Shown here: one piece after another, positions 61,196 to 64,000 of the stretch
How positions within the stretch are numbered: position 1 is the first letter of the stretch
Layout: every line of letters starts with the position of its first letter
Assembly (NCBI RefSeq): GCF_003226345.1
Contig: NZ_PDOF01000001.1
Location: forward strand, 682,001-746,000
Source: Alteribacter lacisalsi
GTDB lineage: Bacteria; Bacillota; Bacilli; Bacillales; Salisediminibacteriaceae
Length of the DNA: 64,000 nucleotides
Direction: 5' to 3'
Program-made: the position numbers and the translations under genes
The notes under the pieces: generated by a model
What the model was told of the DNA's origin: nothing
The model's input: the letters and a program-made list of their open reading frames with translations, nothing else
The model's database searches: none

Positions 61196-61957
61196 ATGAA
61201 ACTTCAGGATATAACGGCGGTTGTCACCGGCGGTGCATCGGGCCTTGGAGCCGGGGCTGTCCGTCACATAACCGCAAATGGAGGCCGGGCGGTGATCTTT
61301 GACCTGGATGAAATGAGGGGGCGGACGACCGAAAATGAAAGCGTTCTCTTTGTCCGGACGGATGTCACGGATGAGGATCAGGTCGCAGCAGCTCTGACCC
61401 AGGTGGAAAACCACTTGGGGTCGGTCAATGCAGTGATAAACTGTGCGGGAATTGCAATCGCAGAGAAAGTGAACGGACGGAGGGGAATACACGCCCTCGA
61501 GTCGTTTTCAAAGGTCATTGATGTGAACCTGAAAGGCACCTTCAATGTCATCCGTCTTGCTGCGGAAAAAATGCAGCGAAACGAGCCTGATGAACATACA
61601 GGAGAGCGGGGAGTGATCATTAATACAGCCTCAGTAGCGGCATTTGACGGTCAGATCGGCCAGGCGGCATACAGCGCTTCAAAAGCCGGTGTCGCCGGGA
61701 TGACGCTGCCGATTGCAAGAGAACTTGCCGATCACGGCATCCGCGTGATGACGATTGCCCCTGGCTTGTTTAACACACCGATGTTTGAAAGCCTGCCGCA
61801 GGAGGCCCGGGACGCTCTTGGTGCCATGACGCCGTTTCCGAAGCGGCTTGGAGAGCCGGAAGAGTATGCCCAGCTTGCCGGTGCGATCATTGAAAATCCG
61901 ATGCTTAATGGAGAAGTGATCCGTTTGGACGGTGCCATACGCATGCAGCCGAAGTAG
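61196..61957 (+). CDS. SDR 3-hydroxyacyl-CoA dehydrogenase (type II, HSD10-like)
   Basis: The 253-residue short-chain dehydrogenase has TGGASGLG (11-18) for NAD+, NCAG, Ser146, and YxxxK as Y159-S-A-S-K163. The insert after the nucleotide loop and the C-terminal [10 protein letters not shown] pattern match type II 3-hydroxyacyl-CoA dehydrogenases of fatty-acid or branched-chain oxidation. It oxidises the 3-hydroxyacyl-CoA before thiolysis. It opens an operon with an acyl-CoA dehydrogenase and thiolase. The ATG has AAAGGAGG upstream. Confidence 0.9.
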   Translation: MKLQDITAVVTGGASGLGAGAVRHITANGGRAVIFDLDEMRGRTTENESVLFVRTDVTDEDQVAAALTQVENHLGSVNAVINCAGIAIAEKVNGRRGIHALESFSKVIDVNLKGTFNVIRLAAEKMQRNEPDEHTGERGVIINTASVAAFDGQIGQAAYSASKAGVAGMTLPIARELADHGIRVMTIAPGLFNTPMFESLPQEARDALGAMTPFPKRLGEPEEYAQLAGAIIENPMLNGEVIRLDGAIRMQPK

Positions 61958-62043
61958 TCAGAAACGAGATCGTGAGAGTAAACGGACTAAATCTGCACAG
62001 GAATCACCTTTAAATCCTAAGATTAAAACAGGAGGCTGAAACG

Positions 62044-63189
62044 ATGCAACATCCATACTTAACCGACGATCATCAGATTTTCCGTCAGGCGCTGAAAAAG
62101 TTTCTTGAAAAAGAAGCGTACCCCCATTACGACAAGTGGGAGAATGAGCGGATGATCCCCCGTGATTTCTGGAAAAAACTCGGGCAACAGGGATTCCTGT
62201 GTCCCGATCTGCCTGAAACATACGGCGGTGCTGAAACCGACTGGGGATTCAGTGTAGTCATTGAAGAAGAACTGGAACGTGTCGGGACCGGTCTTGTCGG
62301 CGTTTCGCTTCATAACGATATTGTGGTGCCTTATATCACGGACTACGGCAGTGAAGAACAGAAAAACAGATGGCTGCCAAAGTGTACGACCGGTGAGAAG
62401 ATCACGGCCCTTGCTATGACAGAACCAGGCGCGGGATCGGATCTGGCTAACATCAAAACAACTGCCATCAAAAACGGCGACCACTATATTCTGAACGGGC
62501 AGAAAACATTTATTACAAACGGTATTCATGCTGATCTCGTAGTCGTGGCGTGTAAAACGGACCCGAAAGCCGAGCCGAAACATAAAGGAGTCAGTCTGCT
62601 TATAGTGGAGCGTGGTGCCGAAGGATTTTCCCGCGGGAGAAAGCTCGATAAGATCGGGCTTCACTGTCAGGACACTGCTGAACTGATTTTTGAGGACTGC
62701 AAAATTCCTGCACAGAACCTTCTTGGTGAAGAAGGGAAAGGATTTCTTTATATGATGGATAAGCTGCAGCAGGAGCGCCTAGCGGTTGCGATCGGCGCAC
62801 AGGTTGCCGCTGAGGAGATGCTTACGGACACGATTGAATATACCAAAGCCAGGAAAGCATTCGGCACAGCCGTGAGCAGCTTTCAGAACACCCGCTTCCG
62901 TCTGGCTGAAATCGCAACGGAAATTGAAATGGGGCGCAGCTTTCTGGATCAATTGATCGGCCGTCATATCCAGGGTGAAGATGTTGTTAAGCAGGTGAGT
63001 ATGGCAAAATACAAACTTACTGAAACCGCTCGTCTAACAGCCACTGTCTGCATGCAACTCCACGGCGGCTATGGTTATATGGAAGAATACAAAATTGCCA
63101 GACGCTACCGCGATACCCCTGTTTCCGCGATTTACGCAGGCACGAATGAAATTATGAAAACGATCATCGCAAAGAAGATCGGACTATAG
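62044..63189 (+). CDS. Acyl-CoA dehydrogenase
   Basis: The 381-residue protein is a full-length FAD acyl-CoA dehydrogenase. It has the helical N-terminus, EPGAGSDLANIKTTA and FITNG in the middle domain, and the C-terminal QLHGGYGYMEEYKIARRYRD, with the catalytic Glu in YMEEY. It makes the 2-enoyl-CoA in beta-oxidation; chain-length specificity is not visible. It follows the dehydrogenase by 86 bases and precedes the thiolase by 12. GGAGG upstream of ATG. Confidence 0.95.
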   Translation: MQHPYLTDDHQIFRQALKKFLEKEAYPHYDKWENERMIPRDFWKKLGQQGFLCPDLPETYGGAETDWGFSVVIEEELERVGTGLVGVSLHNDIVVPYITDYGSEEQKNRWLPKCTTGEKITALAMTEPGAGSDLANIKTTAIKNGDHYILNGQKTFITNGIHADLVVVACKTDPKAEPKHKGVSLLIVERGAEGFSRGRKLDKIGLHCQDTAELIFEDCKIPAQNLLGEEGKGFLYMMDKLQQERLAVAIGAQVAAEEMLTDTIEYTKARKAFGTAVSSFQNTRFRLAEIATEIEMGRSFLDQLIGRHIQGEDVVKQVSMAKYKLTETARLTATVCMQLHGGYGYMEEYKIARRYRDTPVSAIYAGTNEIMKTIIAKKIGL

Positions 63190-63201
63190 GAGGCTGAAAT
63201 A

Positions 63202-64000
63202 ATGAACAGAGAAGCTGTTATTGTGGACGCGGTACGCACGCCGGTTGCACGGAAAAAAGGGCTGTTTCAGCATGTCCGCCCTGAGGACCTTGCTGCAGCT
63301 GCCCTGAAAGGTCTCACAGACAGAACCGGCGTTGATCCGGCAGAAATTGAAGATGTGATTATGGGCTGTGTGACCCAGAGCGGGGAGCAGGCAGGGGATA
63401 TTGGGCGGCAGGCTGCTCTCATTGCAGACTATCCGGTGCACGTCCCGGGTACAACCATTGACCGGCAGTGTGGATCCGGCCAGCAGGCCCTCCACTTTGC
63501 TGCTCAGGCAGTTTTATCCGGGGATATGGATACCGTTGTCGCTGCCGGAGTAGAGAACATGACCCGTGTTCCGATGGGATCCAATTTTCAGGGAGCCCGC
63601 CCGAGTACCGCTCTAACTGACCGTTTCGAACTTGTGCATCAGGGCGAGTCCGCCGAACGAATTGCCGAAAAATGGGGCTTTTCACGCTCAGCGCTTGATG
63701 CGTATGCTGCCGAGAGCCACGAACGGGCGATCCGGGCAATAAAGGAGGGAAGATTTAAGAGAGAAATTGTACCTGTCAAAGTTGAGATGCCGGACGGTAC
63801 AACTCAGGTCCTCTCTCAGGATACCGGACCAAGGCCCGGAACGACGGAAGAGACTCTAAGTAAACTGGAGCCTGTTTTCAGGACCGACGGTGTCATCCAT
63901 GCCGGCAATGCGAGCCAGATTAGCGATGGGGCAGGTGCCGTTCTTGTGATGAGCCGGGAAAAGGCGGACCGTCTCGGCTTGAAGCCCCGCTTCCGGGTCC
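63202..64000 (+). CDS. Acetyl-CoA C-acyltransferase (thiolase), 3' end outside window
   Basis: The ATG at 63202 with TAGGAGG upstream starts a frame that stays open to base 64000. The first 266 residues are a thiolase N-terminal domain: VIVDAVRTPVARKKG, VDPAEIEDVIMGCVTQ, the nucleophilic C90 in TIDRQCGSGQQAL, and AGVENMTRVPMG. The loop NASQISDGAGAVLVMS is also usual. It splits 3-ketoacyl-CoA to acetyl-CoA. The catalytic His and second Cys near the C-terminus lie off the right edge. Last visible gene of the beta-oxidation operon. Confidence 0.93.
   Translation, partial: MNREAVIVDAVRTPVARKKGLFQHVRPEDLAAAALKGLTDRTGVDPAEIEDVIMGCVTQSGEQAGDIGRQAALIADYPVHVPGTTIDRQCGSGQQALHFAAQAVLSGDMDTVVAAGVENMTRVPMGSNFQGARPSTALTDRFELVHQGESAERIAEKWGFSRSALDAYAAESHERAIRAIKEGRFKREIVPVKVEMPDGTTQVLSQDTGPRPGTTEETLSKLEPVFRTDGVIHAGNASQISDGAGAVLVMSREKADRLGLKPRFRV

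Overview
The window looks like chromosome from an endospore-forming member of the Bacillaceae (Firmicutes). The evidence is strong purine-rich ribosome binding sites, GTG and TTG starts, a Spo0E-type phosphatase, a YheC/YheD coat-type ATP-grasp protein, a giant Gly-X-Thr collagen-like protein, three sigma-K-like promoters, a CcpA-type cre site and a Bacillus-type FadR box. I see no rRNA or tRNA genes, no CRISPR array, no prophage and no intact transposase. Mobile-type DNA is limited to two copies of a dispersed MITE-like repeat and a GGGGACGGTTCTC inverted repeat.

Layout: 0-16 kb is housekeeping and accessory metabolism. It holds an FtsW/RodA end, a DASS anion symporter, a serine hydrolase, glutathione peroxidase, an MBL hydrolase, a DHA2 drug exporter, a HIT protein, a run of a membrane-anchored Lon-like protease, GNAT, DinB, TPR and alpha/beta hydrolase genes, a MurE-like ligase paralogue and a Ca2+/cation antiporter. 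15.7-25 kb carries lipid and aromatic functions: a fatty acid desaturase under a 19-bp palindrome, a squalene-hopene-type cyclase, and a phenylacetate-CoA ligase plus permease operon whose promoter overlaps a perfect-consensus cre site, followed by a convergent amidohydrolase. 25.1-27.3 kb is a patch of small membrane-protein genes, almost all frameshifted.

27.3-43 kb holds a DHFR-like reductase, a HEAT-like protein, oligoendopeptidase F, a 51-bp tandem hairpin array, a double AhpD-like protein, an orphan promoter/terminator unit, a DUF2294 protein, a subtilisin-like protease, a spore-type pair (unknown protein plus YheC/YheD), a tandem nitrilase whose second domain has lost its cysteine, a Spo0E-like gene and DNA topoisomerase III. 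43-52 kb has small membrane proteins, VOC and DinB proteins, a histidine phosphatase, a TetR-controlled ABC exporter and an AraC/GyrI regulator.

52.4-56.3 kb is the collagen-like gene, with about 1000 residues of GXT triplets. Its N-terminal head is out of frame, and it sits behind a sigma-K-like promoter and a long palindrome. 56.4-64 kb holds a SigB-type stress protein, HtpX, an M20 amidohydrolase, a WG-repeat protein and a beta-oxidation operon (SDR, acyl-CoA dehydrogenase, thiolase) behind a FadR-like operator; it runs off the right edge.

The most notable signals are the trio of sigma-K-type promoters on compositionally odd genes, the disrupted collagen gene, the orphan small RNA or leader, the hairpin array, and an unusual number of frameshifts in small genes. 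The frameshifts may be real decay or residual indel errors in the assembly. All functional calls come from reading motifs; no database search was possible.
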